Of a stretch of 64,000 nucleotides of DNA, positions 61,976-64,000 are shown one piece after another. Within the stretch, counting starts at the first letter, position 1. The number at the start of each line of letters is the position of its first letter. A program made the position numbers and the translations under genes. Origin of the DNA: Homalodisca vitripennis (lineage: Eukaryota; Arthropoda; Insecta; Hemiptera; Cicadellidae); assembly GCF_021130785.1 (NCBI RefSeq), contig NC_060213.1, positions 71,601,001-71,665,000 on the forward strand, read 5' to 3'. The notes under the pieces were generated by a model. That model did no database searches, was not told the origin of the DNA, and saw only the letters and a list, made by a program, of their open reading frames with translations.

Positions 61976-63710
61976 GTTATTCGTTTATATCACAAAAGAT
62001 ATTGTAAAATTATCTCCTATATATTTTTTAATATGGGTTTACACAAATAACAAAACGCTTTGGTGTTTCTCCTTTGTGTACATATTAGTGTTAGTGTGCA
62101 ACATTAAATGAGATTCGGTTAGTATTATATCCTATAAATAAACCTTATTCAAGAACACCAACAATTGTCAAATCACGATTTTGTAAAACCCGAAGCCAAT
62201 TAAAGTAATGTAAACTAAGTTTTATAGCTAAGTTGATAAGGTACTTAAAATGTTTTTAACATACATTTTTATAATGAGTAGATTAGTAAGTTAGAATGAT
62301 ACAGCTGAACTGCACTAAACTCAGGAGACTAATGAGTATGACACCTTGTCACGCCCTGACAGAACACTACATTTCTAGACAAGCTCATTAGTTATAATTT
62401 GCGAAATTAAGATGTAATTTGTAAGGACAAATGAGATGTTTGTTGAGTTGTATAAGCTCTAGAATTGTTTTGAAATACCAATTAAATTGTAAATAAAAAT
62501 ACTGTATAAATACAAATTATTAGTTCTCAAATTGTAATATACATTTTATGGAATATGGAACAAACCGTTTAAGGGGCTAAAACATTGTTTGGATATTATT
62601 TGATTTACCATATATATAATGATTAAGTTTTGATATTTTAATTTTACTTGGTAATAAAATAAAAATAAACATATTTAAACAAAATAATTTGATATGAAAA
62701 TTATTACTTAACCTATGCCCTTACTTGGAGTAAAATTACTGTTTTTGTCCTACACGATACTATGAATGAAGGGATTATGAATAACTCACAAAAAAAATCA
62801 TATCTAAATAAATATTAAATATGAAGCTATGGTTATACCCAATATCTAGCAAAAGGTGGACGATGTAAAACTATTAAATATATTCTGGAATAATAGTAAG
62901 TACCCTCCGCGATCCATTAAATATATCTATTCCAACTTTGTTGGAAGAAAGGTAGAATTCACGTGTAAATGATAGCGTGTGACCTCCTCACGATTAGTTT
63001 GTCCTCTGTTCAAAATGCTCGCGTGGTTTTTATCAACACTACAAACTAATTAATGTAATCTGATTAATCTTTAAGTTTGTTTTTTAATTTACTAAATCAA
63101 TAACACTTAGAATGTCTCCAAATAAAGTAATTGATATTTTTTTAAATTTGGTAGAGTTTAAAGATTAAAATATATCTTTACCTACTTTTATAATATTGAA
63201 TTTTGGATCGGTTTAGCCTCGAGACTCGAGCCATGATCAACTCATCTGAGTTCACCTGAAATCGGGTTAGGATCGTAATTATTTCCCTAATAACTAAATT
63301 TTGTCATACTCAAGCTAGGTCCTGTAGTTTGGCTGTTATAAAACTTCGAAAAAACGTCCGCAGAGGCAAAGTTGAAGCTTATATGTATTTTAAATTATTT
63401 TAGAATTTATAACTTGATAAAAAATGCGTGTTTCCAAGTTTCTGGTACTTAATTTAGTGGTAAATAATATGTATTACATATAATTTAGTCAGACAAATAA
63501 TTTGATATGTAGCTGCTTAGTATGTTAGACTTTACAATATTATCAACCACCAAAGATATCATAGTTTACTTACAAATAAAGCAAACGTTGTGTAGGTTAC
63601 TACTCATTAAAGTTGGGTTTACTCTATCGCCTCTGTCCTCCCGAAATCAAATATCCTAAGGAAACGCCCCCTTGTACAAATTATTGTGCGGCAATTTTAT
63701 GTGTTATTCA
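61976..63710. other. No recognisable gene
   Basis: AT-rich DNA with no open frame worth calling. Confidence 0.5.
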
Positions 63711-63809
63711 CCCCCCCCCCCCCCCACCCCCCCCCCCCCCCACCCCCCCCCCCCCCCACCCCCCCCCCCCCCCACCCCCCCCCCCCCCCACCCCCCCCCC
63801 CCCCCACCA
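63711..63809 (+). repeat. Second C15A minisatellite, exact 16-bp period
   Basis: A residues at 63710, 63726, 63742, 63758, 63774, 63790 and 63806 are spaced exactly 16 bases apart with only C between them, giving six full units. Same strand and unit as 3591-3690, but different flanks. Confidence 0.98.
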
Positions 63810-63975
63810 ACATGTTTCTGTTATTTTTCACCGCTATTTAAGACATGCATACGAAAGTATGTTGCCTGCATTGGTATTCTGCGATGGCATGCTTCGTTCT
63901 GTAAACTTCTTTAAATGGTTCGAAACATAGTCCTCCCGTGGTTAGTCCTTTTTAAAAGTATCATTATACTATTAT

Positions 63976-64000
63976 CCCCCCCCCCCCCCCCCCCCCCCCC
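63976..64000 (+). repeat. Poly-C run at the window end
   Basis: At least 25 C to the last base. It may be the start of a third C-rich array. Confidence 0.97.

Noticed and set aside
63613..63930. Proline-rich open frames across the second C15A array
   Set aside because: Same cause: poly-C translates as Pro.

Overview
The window is AT-rich, gene-poor, repeat-dense eukaryotic DNA. The mobile elements (two kinds of non-LTR retrotransposon, a piggyBac-type DNA transposon, a gypsy-type LTR retrotransposon, a relic of a Maverick/adintovirus-like family B DNA polymerase) and the many (TA)n arrays suggest an arthropod, most likely an insect. The species cannot be read from the sequence. I found no convincing host protein-coding gene, rRNA or functional tRNA. 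This looks like intergenic or intronic DNA shaped by repeated insertion and decay.

Layout: 1-3438 is the 3' part of a non-LTR retrotransposon on + (ORF1 tail, endonuclease/reverse transcriptase ORF2, 3' UTR, TTA-repeat tail). At 3591-3690 lies a peculiar array of fifteen C then one A, repeated with an exact 16-bp period. A second array with the same period and strand sits at 63711-63809, and the window ends in poly-C. From 3700 to 6296 on - is a decayed, C-terminally truncated family B DNA polymerase whose remaining end abuts the first C-array. A complete but inactivated piggyBac-like element with TTAA flanks and near-perfect 15-bp terminal inverted repeats fills 9328-12051. A badly decayed relative of the first retrotransposon lies at about 17055-17860.

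The middle (18-46 kb) is AT-rich DNA without recognisable genes. It holds microsatellites, perfect hairpins (14541, 29293, 31317), tRNA-derived SINE fragments (23226, 39779), dispersed-repeat pairs (23791/34029 direct; 34695/44972 inverted), a second, more diverged non-LTR element (26428-29290), and a fold-back built from a 22-bp minisatellite (29490-30165).

From about 46699 to 54703 on - is a young gypsy-type LTR retrotransposon: two nearly identical ~0.9-kb LTRs, a gag with zinc knuckle, then protease, reverse transcriptase, RNase H and integrase, all recognisable but split by frameshifts. The last 9 kb (54704-63710) holds no gene I can recognise.

Recurrent theme: in the youngest elements the frame breaks and LTR differences fall largely in homopolymer runs. 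Either these copies decayed mainly by small indels, or the assembly carries uncorrected homopolymer errors; some 'dead' elements may be more intact than they look.
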